Source: an uncultured Methylobacteriaceae bacterium | GTDB lineage: Bacteria > Pseudomonadota > Alphaproteobacteria > Rhizobiales > Beijerinckiaceae | Direction: 5' to 3' | DNA length: 10,287 nucleotides | Assembly: GCA_937872715.1 (NCBI GenBank) | Contig: CALMTJ010000408.1 | Span: 5,690 to 15,976, forward strand | Shown here: piece after piece, positions 1 to 6,258 of the stretch | How the letters are laid out: each line of letters starts with the position of its first letter | Numbering within the stretch: the first letter of the stretch is position 1 | Notes under the pieces: generated by a model | Told to the model about the DNA's origin: nothing | What the model saw: the letters and a program-made list of their open reading frames with translations, nothing else | Database searches by the model: none | Made by a program: the position numbers and the translations under genes

Positions 1-1
1 G

Positions 2-406
2 GCCCCGATGATGTCCGGCGACGGCATCACGGACAAGGAGTTCGCCTCCATCGCGGGTCCCGGCGCCGACGGCACGCTCATGACCTTCGCGCCCGACCCG
101 CGCAAGAACCCGATGGCCAAGGACGTCGTCGCGAAGTTCAAGGCCAAGAACTACGATCCGGAAGCCTACACGCTGTACAGCTACGCGGCGGTGCAGATCC
201 TCGCGCAGGCAGCCGAGGCCGTGAAGTCCACCGATGCGAAGAAGATGGCCGAGTACATGCACTCGGGCAAGGTCTTCAAAACCGTGATCGGCGACATCTC
301 CTACACCAAGAAGGGCGACATCACCCGTCCGGACTACGTCATGTATGTCTGGAAGAAGGGCGCCGACGGCAAGATCGACTATTCCGGCAACGAGATCGGA
401 ATGTGA
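2..406 (+). CDS. Branched-chain amino acid type ABC transporter substrate-binding protein, C-terminal part (5' end outside window)
   Basis: Only the last 134 residues are present; the frame is open to the left edge and ends with TGA at 404-406. Periplasmic binding proteins of the LivJ/LivK (Peripla_BP_6) family are about 370-400 residues long, so roughly the last third is here. The visible stretch matches the end of that family: a segment about release of a compound (GPGADGTLMTFAPDP), a helix with YTLYSYAAVQILAQA, a region resembling the family's 'x-F-x-T-V-I-G-D-I-S-Y-T-K-K-G-D' strand followed by DYVMYVWK, and a short glycine-rich tail. The protein would bind a small substrate (branched-chain amino acid, amide or related compound) in the periplasm and deliver it to an ABC permease. 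No permease genes lie downstream in the window, and a strong terminator follows, so this is the last gene of its transcript. The exact ligand cannot be deduced. The family call is firm; the substrate is not. Confidence 0.88.
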   Translation, partial: APMMSGDGITDKEFASIAGPGADGTLMTFAPDPRKNPMAKDVVAKFKAKNYDPEAYTLYSYAAVQILAQAAEAVKSTDAKKMAEYMHSGKVFKTVIGDISYTKKGDITRPDYVMYVWKKGADGKIDYSGNEIGM

Positions 407-439
407 TCGGCCTGGGCTGACACGAGTCACATGAGAACG

Positions 440-467
440 GAGGCCCGCCGACGAGGCGGGCCTCTTT
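440..467 (+). terminator. Rho-independent-like terminator after the binding-protein gene
   Basis: A perfect 9-bp inverted repeat, AGGCCCGCC (441-449) and GGCGGGCCT (455-463), with a 5-nt loop GACGA, extends by a further G-C pair (440/464). It is followed by TTT at 465-467, a short and interrupted T run. It begins 33 bp after the stop codon of the preceding gene. The very stable G/C stem and short T run are common for terminators in high-GC alphaproteobacteria. It separates the binding-protein gene from the DUF3309 gene. Confidence 0.85.
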
Positions 468-481
468 CGTAGAAACCCGGC

Positions 482-510
482 CGGGCGGTACCAACCGACA
501 CGACCGCCCG
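482..510. repeat. 8-bp inverted repeat with 13-bp spacer upstream of the DUF3309 gene
   Basis: CGGGCGGT (482-489) and ACCGCCCG (503-510) are perfect inverted copies whose centres are 21 bp apart, about two helical turns. It lies in the 407-558 intergenic stretch, after the terminator and 48 bp before the chosen start of the DUF3309 gene. It could be an operator or an mRNA hairpin. In DNA this rich in G and C, G/C-only arms arise easily by chance, so function is uncertain. No convincing -10/-35 pair was found in the same stretch. Confidence 0.4.
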
Positions 511-545
511 ATGCGCCCCGCGCCCGCATCGCGTCCCGCGCGGCC

Positions 546-549
546 GGAG
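546..549 (+). promoter_or_regulatory. Ribosome binding site deciding the DUF3309 start
   Basis: GGAG at 546-549 ends 9 nt before ATG 559. The in-frame ATG at 550 touches GGAG directly and the one at 511 has no purine-rich site, so this element favours the start at 559. Confidence 0.6.
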
Positions 550-558
550 ATGTCCCCC

Positions 559-717
559 ATGCGGCTGATCCTCCTCATCCTGCTCATCGTCCTCCTGGTC
601 GGCGGCCTCCCGGCCTGGCCCTATTCAACGGGCTGGGGCTATTACCCGAGCGGCGGCATCGGCCTGATCCTCGCCATCCTCCTCCTGTTCATGCTGTTCG
701 GCGGCCGGCGGATCTGA
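559..717 (+). CDS. DUF3309 family small membrane protein
   Basis: A 52-residue protein beginning MRLILLILLIVLLVGG. It has two hydrophobic helices (about residues 2-16 and 34-47) separated by a loop with the family signature around LPAWPYSTGWGYYPSGGIGL, and it ends in a short basic tail GGRRI. This is the pattern of DUF3309, a family of roughly 50-residue proteins common in alpha- and betaproteobacteria and of unknown function. In-frame ATGs at 511 and 550 would add a proline/arginine-rich leader (RPAPASRPARP) not expected in the family; the start at 559 has GGAG nine bases upstream and gives a family-typical length. It is probably an inner-membrane hairpin protein. It lies 40 bp upstream of the P1 peptidase on the same strand, so the two may share a transcript, though nothing suggests a shared function. 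Confidence 0.85.
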   Translation: MRLILLILLIVLLVGGLPAWPYSTGWGYYPSGGIGLILAILLLFMLFGGRRI

Positions 718-757
718 GCGTCACGGTGCGCGCGAGGCGAGATCCGACGATCCGCCG

Positions 758-1756
758 ATGACCGTGAGGCGCCGCAACCTCATCACGGACGTGCCGGGTC
801 TCCGGATCGGGCAATCCGACGATCCGGGTCTCGCGAGCGGCGTCACGGTGGCGCTGTTCGACCGTCCCGCGATCGCGTCCGTCTTCGTGCCGGGCGGCGC
901 TCCCGCCGGGCGCGAGCAGGAGAGCCTCTCGCCCGACCGGGTGGTGGAACGGGTCGACGCGCTCGTCCTGTCCGGGGGCTCCGCCTTCGGCCTCGACGCC
1001 ACCGCGGGCGTCCATGCCTGGCTGCGCGAGCGGAACCGCGGCCTCCCGGTCCGGAACGTCCGGGTCCCGATCGCCCCGACCGCCATCCTGTTCGATCTCC
1101 TGAACGGCGGCGGCAAGGAATGGGGGCGCTACTCGCCCTATCGCGAGCTCGGCTACGCGGCCTGCGAGGCGGCGGCCGAGAGCTTCGGGCTCGGCACGGC
1201 CGGCGCGGGATACGGCGCCACCACGCTCGATCTGAAGGGCGGGCTCGGCTCGTCGAGCGCGACGGCGACCACCGGCGCGACGGTCGGGGCGCTGGTGGCG
1301 GTGAACGGGCTCGGCTCGGCGCTCGTCGGCCCGGGGCCGCATTTCTGGGCAGCACCGCTCGAGCGGGACGGGGAGTTCGGCGGGCTCGGCATGCCGGCGA
1401 GCTTCGCCAGCGGCAACGGCCGCGTGACCTGGAAGGGCGGCCCAGAGCCCGCCACCACGCTCGCGATCGTCGCGACCGACGCCCGGCTCACGAAAGGTCA
1501 AGCCGAGCGGCTGGCCATCATGGCGTCGGGTGGGCTGGCGAGGTCGTTGAGCCTCGCCTTCGCGCCGATGGACGGCGACACGGTGTTCGCGGCCTCGACG
1601 CTCTCCGGCCCGGAGACGGGGCCGGAGGAGCTGACCGAACTCGGCGCGCTCGCCTCCGGCTGCCTCGCCCGCGCGGTGGCGCGCGGGGTCTACGAGGCGG
1701 CGGCGCTCCCGTTCCCGGGCGCCCTCCCGGCCTGGCGCGACCGCTTCGGCCGCTGA
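758..1756 (+). CDS. P1 family peptidase (S58; DmpA / NylC-like self-processing aminopeptidase or amidase)
   Basis: A 332-residue protein of the P1 (DmpA) family, N-terminal nucleophile hydrolases that cut themselves into two chains and then act as aminopeptidases, D-esterases, beta-aminopeptidases or amidases (NylC). Hallmarks seen: the opening ITDVPGLRIGQ (9-19), the glycine-rich LSGGSAFGLDA (71-81), the GKEWGRYSPYRELGYAA segment (119-135), AGAGYGATT (148-156), and the region around the scissile bond, PATTLAIVATDARL (231-244). By family analogy the nucleophile would be Thr233, freed by cleavage after Ala232; NylC has Asn there (Asn266/Thr267). No signal peptide, so cytoplasmic. The start at 758 is the only ATG before the conserved beginning, but its ribosome site is poor (GAGG at 734-737, 20 bp away). 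The gene ends 6 bp from the convergent molybdenum-subunit gene. Family is certain; the substrate is not known. Confidence 0.92.
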   Translation: MTVRRRNLITDVPGLRIGQSDDPGLASGVTVALFDRPAIASVFVPGGAPAGREQESLSPDRVVERVDALVLSGGSAFGLDATAGVHAWLRERNRGLPVRNVRVPIAPTAILFDLLNGGGKEWGRYSPYRELGYAACEAAAESFGLGTAGAGYGATTLDLKGGLGSSSATATTGATVGALVAVNGLGSALVGPGPHFWAAPLERDGEFGGLGMPASFASGNGRVTWKGGPEPATTLAIVATDARLTKGQAERLAIMASGGLARSLSLAFAPMDGDTVFAASTLSGPETGPEELTELGALASGCLARAVARGVYEAAALPFPGALPAWRDRFGR

Positions 1757-1762
1757 GCTCCG

Positions 1763-3973
1763 TCAGCTCTGGCGAGGCATCTCCGGCAGGCCGGGCAGGA
1801 GCTTGTCCAGCGTCAGCGGGTAGTCCCGAATGCGGATGCCGGTCGCGTTGTAGACCGCGTTCGCGACGGCCGCGCCGACGCCGCAGATGCCGAGCTCGCC
1901 CACGCCTTTCGCCTTGATCCAGGACGACTTGTCGTCGATCTCGTCCAGGAACACGACGTCGAGGTCCGGGATGTCGGCATGGACGGGCACCTGGTACTCG
2001 GCGAGGTCGTGGTTGACGAAATAGCCGAAGCGCCCGTCGACGACCTGCTCCTCCATCAGGGCCGCGCCGACACCCATCGTCATGCCGCCGAAACATTGGT
2101 TGCGGGACGTCTTCGGGTTGATGATCCGGCCCGCCGCGCACACGCTGAGGAGACGTCGCACGCGGATCTCGGCCGTCGCCCAATCGACCGCCACCTCGCA
2201 GAAATGCGCCGCGAAACTCGCCTGCGCGTATGTGTCGTCGAGCTTCCCGAACTTCACCTCGCCGGTGAACGCGACGCCGTCCTGACCCGCGATCTCGGCC
2301 AGGCTGCGGCTCCGGCCGGCGGCGGACACGTGTCCGTCCGCGAAGGTGACGTCGCGGGAGTTGAAGCCCGCCTTCTTGGCGATCTCGTCCCGCAGCCCTT
2401 CGCAGGCCGCGTAGACGCCGGCCGAGGCCGAGTTCGCGCCCCACGAACCGCCGGAGCCGGAGGATTTCGGGAAGTCGCTGTCCCCCAGCCGGACCCTCAC
2501 CTTCTCGATCGGCAGGCCCATCATCTCGGCGCCGACCTGACCCAGGATCGTGTAGGAGCCCGTGCCGATATCGGTCATCTGGGTCTCGATGGTGAGCACG
2601 CCCTCGCGGTCGACCGACACGCGCGCGCCGGACGGCATGACGAGGTTGTCGCGGATGCCGGACGCGACGCCCATGCCGACGAGCCAGCGGCCGTCGCGGA
2701 CGCTCGCCGGCTTCGGGTCGCGGCGGTTCCAGCCGAACCGTTCCGCGCCGACCCGCATGCATTCGACGAGCTTGCGGGACGAGAAAGGACGGTCCGGTCC
2801 CTTGGCCGGGTCGTACTGGATGTCGTTGCGGATGCGGAGCTCGACGGGGTCGATCCCGGTCTTCTCCGCGAGCTCGTCCATCGCGCATTCGAGCGCGAGC
2901 AGCCCGACCGCCTCGCCCGGCGCCCGCATGGCGCCGCCCTTGGGCAGGTTCAGCTCCGACAGCCGCGTGCGGATGAGGCGGTTCTCGCCGCCGTAGAGCA
3001 GCTTCGTCTGGTTCGCGGCCTCCTCGGCCTCGCCGCCCTCCTGGTTGCCCGAGAAGGCGTCGTGCCCGATCGCCACGATCTTCCCGTCCGGCGCAGCACC
3101 GATCCGGATATGCTGGATCGTCGCCGGCCGGTGATTGGTGTGGTTGAAGATCTGCGGCCGGGTGAGGGCCACCTTGACGGGGCGCCCGAGCCGCTTCGCC
3201 GCGACCGCCGCCAGGATAGGGTCGGCGTAGAGGAAGAGCTTCGATCCGAAACCGCCGCCGACGAAGGCTGATTGCACCCGCACCTTGCTGGCCGGGATGC
3301 CGAGCGTCCCCGATATGCCGTCCACCGCCCAGTGGATCATCTGGTTCGCGGTGTAGACCGTGAGCTTGTCGCCGTCCCAGCGCGCCACGGAGGCGTGCGG
3401 CTCCATCATCGCGTGGGATTGGTCGGGCGTCGTGTAGGTGACGTCGAGCTTCACCGGCGCGTCCGCGAAGGCGCGGTCGAATTCGCCCACCTTCGAATCC
3501 GGCGATTTCGGGACGGGCCTCGACGCGTCCTTGACGGCCGCGAGGTCGTAATGGCCCGTCTTCGCCCGGGCGTACCTGACCCGGATGGCGCGGGCCGCCG
3601 CGCGGGCCTGCTCGAACGATTCCGCGACCACGAGCGCGATCGCCTGCTCCGCCTGCTTGATCCCGGGACCCTGCAGTTGCGGCGAGTTGTGCTGCCCCGA
3701 ACCGTTCTGCTTCGGCGTGTTGTTGTGGGTCAGCACGAGAAGCACGCCCGGCATCGCCTCCGCCTCGCGCGCGTCGATCGCCTCGATATAGCCCTTCGGG
3801 ATCGCCGACCCGAGGACGAAGCCGTAGGCCGCGTTCGGGAACTCGTCGTGGTACTCGTACGCGTAGGTCGCCCGCCCGGAAACCTTCAGCGGCCCGTCGA
3901 TCCGGTCGACCGGCTTCGTGACGACGCGCCCGGTATCGATCGGGTTCGGCCCTGCCGGCGTGGAGAATTCCAT
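1763..3973 (-). CDS. paoC: Aldehyde oxidoreductase, molybdenum cofactor-binding subunit (PaoC type, xanthine oxidase family)
   Basis: A 736-residue protein, close to the 732 of E. coli PaoC, with matching blocks throughout from memory. It starts with MEFSTPAGPNPID; the conserved N-terminus, a GGGGA ribosome site (3982-3986) 8 nt upstream, and loss of similarity before it decide this start over a frame open to 4141. Order: aldehyde oxidase a/b hammerhead domain (about 20-145), then the Mo-cofactor domain (about 165-720). Motifs: TTPDQSH and MEPHASVARW (181-199), GGGFGSK (239-245), AMRAPGEA (348-355), TDIGTGSYTILGQ (467-479), GSGGSWGANSAS (506-517), NPKTSRNQ (619-626), and KGVGELGICGVGAA (689-702), where Glu693 is the expected catalytic base. 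The subunit holds a molybdopterin cytosine dinucleotide cofactor and hydroxylates aldehydes to acids. It is the last of three genes, 20 bp after paoB. PaoC in E. coli is periplasmic, carried by PaoA. Position 244 is Ser where the usual motif has Gly. Confidence 0.95.
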   Translation of the reverse strand: MEFSTPAGPNPIDTGRVVTKPVDRIDGPLKVSGRATYAYEYHDEFPNAAYGFVLGSAIPKGYIEAIDAREAEAMPGVLLVLTHNNTPKQNGSGQHNSPQLQGPGIKQAEQAIALVVAESFEQARAAARAIRVRYARAKTGHYDLAAVKDASRPVPKSPDSKVGEFDRAFADAPVKLDVTYTTPDQSHAMMEPHASVARWDGDKLTVYTANQMIHWAVDGISGTLGIPASKVRVQSAFVGGGFGSKLFLYADPILAAVAAKRLGRPVKVALTRPQIFNHTNHRPATIQHIRIGAAPDGKIVAIGHDAFSGNQEGGEAEEAANQTKLLYGGENRLIRTRLSELNLPKGGAMRAPGEAVGLLALECAMDELAEKTGIDPVELRIRNDIQYDPAKGPDRPFSSRKLVECMRVGAERFGWNRRDPKPASVRDGRWLVGMGVASGIRDNLVMPSGARVSVDREGVLTIETQMTDIGTGSYTILGQVGAEMMGLPIEKVRVRLGDSDFPKSSGSGGSWGANSASAGVYAACEGLRDEIAKKAGFNSRDVTFADGHVSAAGRSRSLAEIAGQDGVAFTGEVKFGKLDDTYAQASFAAHFCEVAVDWATAEIRVRRLLSVCAAGRIINPKTSRNQCFGGMTMGVGAALMEEQVVDGRFGYFVNHDLAEYQVPVHADIPDLDVVFLDEIDDKSSWIKAKGVGELGICGVGAAVANAVYNATGIRIRDYPLTLDKLLPGLPEMPRQS

Positions 3974-3993
3974 GTTGTCCGTCCCCGATCGGG

Positions 3994-4935
3994 TTACGCG
4001 GCGAGCGTGGCCGCGAGGGTGCGCCGCAGGAGCGGCAGCTTGAACGCGTTCTCCCGGGTCGGCGTCGCCCCGGCCAGCACGCCGTCGGCGACGGCGTCTG
4101 CGCCCCGTCCGGACTCGGCCTCCGCCGCCTCCACCCGCCACGGCTTGTGGGCGAGGCCGCCGAAGGCGAAGCGGTTCCTTCCGTCCCCGCCGATCACCGC
4201 CGCGACGGATACGGTCGCGAAGGCGTAGGAGGCGCGGTCGCGCACCTTGCGGTAGACATGCCGGCCGCCGAGCGGCTTCGGCAGCGTCACGGCCGTGATC
4301 AGCTCGGCCGGTCTCAGCGCCGTCTCGACCTCTGGCGTGTCGCCCGGCAGGCGGTGGAACTCGGCGATCGGGATCGACCGGGTCGCGCCGTCCGGAGAGA
4401 CCGTCTCGATCGTCGCGTCGAGCACCCGCATGGCGACCGCCATGTCGGACGGATGCGTGGCGATGCAGGCCCCGCTCGTCCCGATCACCGCGAGATTGCG
4501 GCTGAACCCTTCGAGGGCGGAGCAGCCCGAGCCGGGCTCGCGCTTGTTGCAGGGCCTGGCCGGGTCGTAGAAATACGGGCAGCGGGTGCGCTGGAGTAGG
4601 TTGCCGGCGGTCGTCGCCTTGTTGCGGAGCTGGCCGGAGGCGCCGGCCAGAAGGGCACGGGACAGCACCGCGTAATCCTTGCGGACCCGCGCATCGGCCG
4701 CGAGCGCCGTGTTGCGAACGAGCGCGCCGATCCTGAGGCCGCCGTCCGGCGTGCCTTCGATCCCGTCCAGCCCGATCCGGTTGACGTCCACGAGATGCGT
4801 CGGGGTCTCGATCTCGAGCTTCATAAGGTCGAGGAGGTTGGTGCCGCCCGCGATGAACTTCGCGCCGCGGGTCCTCGCGACGGCCGCGGCCGCCTCGGCC
4901 GGGCTCGCGGCCCGCTCGTAGGTGAAGGCCCTCAT
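3994..4935 (-). CDS. paoB: Aldehyde oxidoreductase, FAD-binding subunit with extra [4Fe-4S] cluster (PaoB type)
   Basis: A 313-residue subunit (E. coli PaoB, 318) that carries FAD and passes electrons from the iron-sulfur subunit to the acceptor. The FAD-binding PCMH domain is about 1-220: KFIAGGTNLLDLMKLE (26-41) and ATTAGNLLQRTRCP (107-120) are the FAD motifs, and the CO dehydrogenase flavoprotein C-terminal domain follows (about 225-313). A cysteine-bearing insertion between Gly111 and Asp164 (Cys119, Cys129, Cys138, Cys157, in RTRCPYFY, RPCNKREPGSGC and GACIATHPSD) is characteristic of PaoB, where it holds a [4Fe-4S] cluster absent from most xanthine oxidase flavin subunits. The start is fixed by a strong GGAGGGAG (4942-4949) 6 nt upstream and by an ATGA overlap with the end of paoA, which implies coupled translation. 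No signal peptide; export is expected to follow PaoA. The frame stays open upstream through paoA, but that extension has no family similarity. Confidence 0.95.
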   Translation of the reverse strand: MRAFTYERAASPAEAAAAVARTRGAKFIAGGTNLLDLMKLEIETPTHLVDVNRIGLDGIEGTPDGGLRIGALVRNTALAADARVRKDYAVLSRALLAGASGQLRNKATTAGNLLQRTRCPYFYDPARPCNKREPGSGCSALEGFSRNLAVIGTSGACIATHPSDMAVAMRVLDATIETVSPDGATRSIPIAEFHRLPGDTPEVETALRPAELITAVTLPKPLGGRHVYRKVRDRASYAFATVSVAAVIGGDGRNRFAFGGLAHKPWRVEAAEAESGRGADAVADGVLAGATPTRENAFKLPLLRRTLAATLAA

Positions 4936-5618
4936 CCGCGGCTCCCTCCGTGGACGTCCCGGATCGCCGCGACGATGTTCGGATAGGCGGCGCAACGGCA
5001 GATGTTGCCGCTCATCCGCTCCCGCACCTCCGCGTCGGAGAAGGCGACGGCGGCCAAGTCGTCGGTGACGTGGCTCGGGATGCCGGCCTTGATCTCCTCC
5101 AGCATGGCCACGGACGAGCATATCTGCCCGGGCGTGCAATACCCGCATTGATAGCCGTCGTGCTTCACGAAGGCGGCCTGCATGGGATGCAGGTTCCCGG
5201 GAGAGCCCAGACCCTCGATCGTGGTGACCTCGTCGCCCTCGTGCATGACCGCGAGGGACAGGCAGGAATTGATGCGTTGGCCGTTCACCATCACCGTGCA
5301 GGCCCCGCATTGGCCGTGGTCGCATCCCTTCTTCGATCCCGTGAGGTGAAGGTGCTCGCGGAGCGCGTCGAGCAGCGTGACGCGCGGGTCGAGGTCGAGG
5401 GAGGCGTCCTTGCCGTTCACGCTGAACCGCACCGGCACCGTCGGCACGCCGGGAGCCGCGGCGGCCGCGACGCCGCCCTGGGCATCGGCCGGAGAATGGG
5501 CGAAAGAGGCGGCCGCGACGGTCGCCGCTCCCCCGGCGACCGCGACGCGTCGCGTCAAGGCGAGATCGTCTCCTGGTGTCACGAAGCCGGATCCTGGTCG
5601 AAGGCAGTTTCGACCCAT
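4932..5618 (-). CDS. paoA: Aldehyde oxidoreductase, [2Fe-2S] subunit with Tat signal (PaoA type)
   Basis: A 228-residue iron-sulfur subunit. Cluster I ligands are in GCDHGQCGACTVMVNGQRINSC (Cys99, 104, 107, 119); cluster II ligands are Cys158, Cys161 (QCGYC) and Cys207, Cys209 (NICRC). Domain order is 2Fe-2S ferredoxin fold (about 62-138) then the [2Fe-2S]-binding helical domain (about 145-225). The N-terminus carries a twin-arginine signal: LTRRVAVAGGAATVAAASFA with TRR at 22-24 and a likely cut near PADA (about residue 46). The Tat consensus lacks its usual Phe/Leu. E. coli PaoA has the same arrangement (DLSLTRR), so the complex should be folded in the cytoplasm and exported whole. Start: ATG 5618 is used because it is the only ATG ahead of the Tat motif, but its ribosome site is weak. 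GTG 5582 (AGGA at 5592-5595, 9 nt spacing; 216 residues) or TTG 5558 (AGGAG 5570-5574) are good alternatives. It is co-directional with the regulator 54 bp upstream. Confidence 0.93.
   Translation of the reverse strand: MGRNCLRPGSGFVTPGDDLALTRRVAVAGGAATVAAASFAHSPADAQGGVAAAAAPGVPTVPVRFSVNGKDASLDLDPRVTLLDALREHLHLTGSKKGCDHGQCGACTVMVNGQRINSCLSLAVMHEGDEVTTIEGLGSPGNLHPMQAAFVKHDGYQCGYCTPGQICSSVAMLEEIKAGIPSHVTDDLAAVAFSDAEVRERMSGNICRCAAYPNIVAAIRDVHGGSRG
5596..5615. promoter_or_regulatory. 20-bp perfect palindrome (7-bp arms, 6-bp spacer), candidate operator for paoABC
   Basis: GGTCGAA (5596-5602) and TTCGACC (5609-5615) are perfect inverted copies around GGCAGT. If paoA starts at GTG 5582, the palindrome lies directly against its AGGA ribosome site (5592-5595), in the leader or promoter zone between regulator and operon. 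If paoA starts at ATG 5618 it would be inside the first codons. The arms are not pure G/C, which makes chance a less attractive explanation. It could bind the adjacent Lrp-type regulator or form an mRNA hairpin hiding the ribosome site. Function is inferred only. Confidence 0.45.
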
Positions 5619-5672
5619 TCAAATCTCGGGCGGCGATTTTGATCCAGGCTGCGACACCTCGGCCGGCGCCCG

Positions 5673-6131
5673 TCAGAACGGCAGGGCGACGCCCTGCTTG
5701 ATCTCCTTCAGGACGACGTTCGTCCTGACCTGACGGATGCCCGGGAGCCGGAACACGAACTCGTCGAGGAAGTGGTTGTAGGCCGCCATGTCCCGCACGA
5801 CGACGCGCAGGTGGTAATCGGCATCGCCCGTCGTCGCGTAGCAATCGAGGATCTCCGGACGGCCCCTGACGCGCAGGACGAACTCCTCGACGAAGCGGCT
5901 GTCGTGGCGCTCGAGCGAGACGTGCAGGATGGCGGCCGTCGAGAAGCCCGCCTTCTCGCGGTCGATCAGCGCGGCGTAGCCGCTCACGACGCCGCTCTCC
6001 TCGAGCGCCCGCACGCGGCGCCAGCAGGCCGAGCTCGACAGCCCCGACCCGGCCGCGAGGTCCTGGTTCGTGACGCGCCCGTCCGCCTGCAGGGCGGCCA
6101 GCAAGCGGCGGTCGGTCTCTTCCAGCTCCAT
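5673..6131 (-). CDS. Lrp/AsnC family transcriptional regulator
   Basis: A 152-residue protein of the length usual for Lrp/AsnC regulators, which bind DNA as dimers and higher oligomers and respond to amino acids or related ligands. The winged helix-turn-helix occupies about residues 4-52: LEETDRRLLAALQADGRVT, then a recognition helix in SSSACWRRVRALEESGVV (32-49). The C-terminal RAM (ligand-sensing) domain occupies about 65-148, with the family's G-D-x-D-Y (GDADYHLRV, 102-110), the LPGIRQVRT segment (129-137) and a conserved end, VLKEIK. The start ATG is supported by AGGA (6139-6142) 7 nt upstream. It is divergent from the indolepyruvate oxidoreductase gene (127 bp) and lies 54 bp ahead of paoABC on the same strand, so it is the obvious candidate to control both. 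The ligand is not evident. Family call firm; targets inferred. Confidence 0.94.
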   Translation of the reverse strand: MELEETDRRLLAALQADGRVTNQDLAAGSGLSSSACWRRVRALEESGVVSGYAALIDREKAGFSTAAILHVSLERHDSRFVEEFVLRVRGRPEILDCYATTGDADYHLRVVVRDMAAYNHFLDEFVFRLPGIRQVRTNVVLKEIKQGVALPF

Positions 6132-6258
6132 TGAACGATCCTGCCACGATCACGGCTCAGTCGAAAGGATATGCCGCTTCAAACGCTCGAGACGGGAAAG
6201 AACGGCAGCCTTTGCCGCCCGCCGTTCTCTAGAATGGCTCCGAATCCGAGGACCGCAC
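6132..6258. promoter_or_regulatory. Divergent control region between the lrp-type gene and the oxidoreductase gene
   Basis: The only sizeable non-coding divergent stretch. It holds a perfect 8-bp inverted repeat, AGAACGGC (6199-6206) and GCCGTTCT (6221-6228), centres 22 bp apart; a TAGAAT hexamer (6230-6235, one mismatch to TATAAT); and the GAGGA (6248-6252) of the next gene. The TAGAAT would give a leader of about 17 nt. No convincing -35 was found at 16-18 bp spacing, so activator dependence or a non-housekeeping promoter is possible. A GTCGAA half-site at 6160-6165 resembles the paoA palindrome arms, but this is only six bases. Overlap of a palindrome with a promoter next to an Lrp gene suits local autoregulation. 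Confidence 0.5.
6199..6228. repeat. 8-bp inverted repeat next to the putative -10, candidate regulator site
   Basis: AGAACGGC and GCCGTTCT are perfect inverted copies separated by 14 bp; the right arm ends two bases before TAGAAT. A shorter overlapping hairpin, CGGCA (6203-6207) with TGCCG (6213-6217), competes with it. The position suits a protein bound at the promoter; no experimental or family-motif match is claimed. Confidence 0.4.

Noticed and set aside
689..1501. Minus-strand frame of 270 codons opposite the P1 peptidase
   Set aside because: It is antisense to a gene with clear P1-family motifs and has no recognisable motif.
1979..3271. Long plus-strand open frame (430 codons) opposite the molybdenum subunit
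   Set aside because: It lies wholly antisense to a strongly matched paoC gene, has an Arg/Ala/Asp-rich composition typical of mirror frames in high-GC DNA, shows no domain, and lacks its own context.
5619..5672. Possible separate terminator for the regulator or an RNA gene between the regulator and paoA
   Set aside because: Only a 6-bp CGGGCG/CGCCCG pairing with a 34-nt loop and no T run was found; too weak to call.
3994..6153. Single minus-strand frame of 719 codons spanning the FAD subunit and the region to its right
   Set aside because: Only the part from ATG 4935 resembles PaoB; upstream it runs out of frame through the [2Fe-2S] and lrp genes, and the ATGA overlap plus strong ribosome site mark the true start.
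6070..6258. Upstream extension of the oxidoreductase frame into the regulator gene
   Set aside because: ATG 6259 has a near-ideal ribosome site and begins the conserved N-terminus; the extension would overlap the lrp-type gene and has no similarity.
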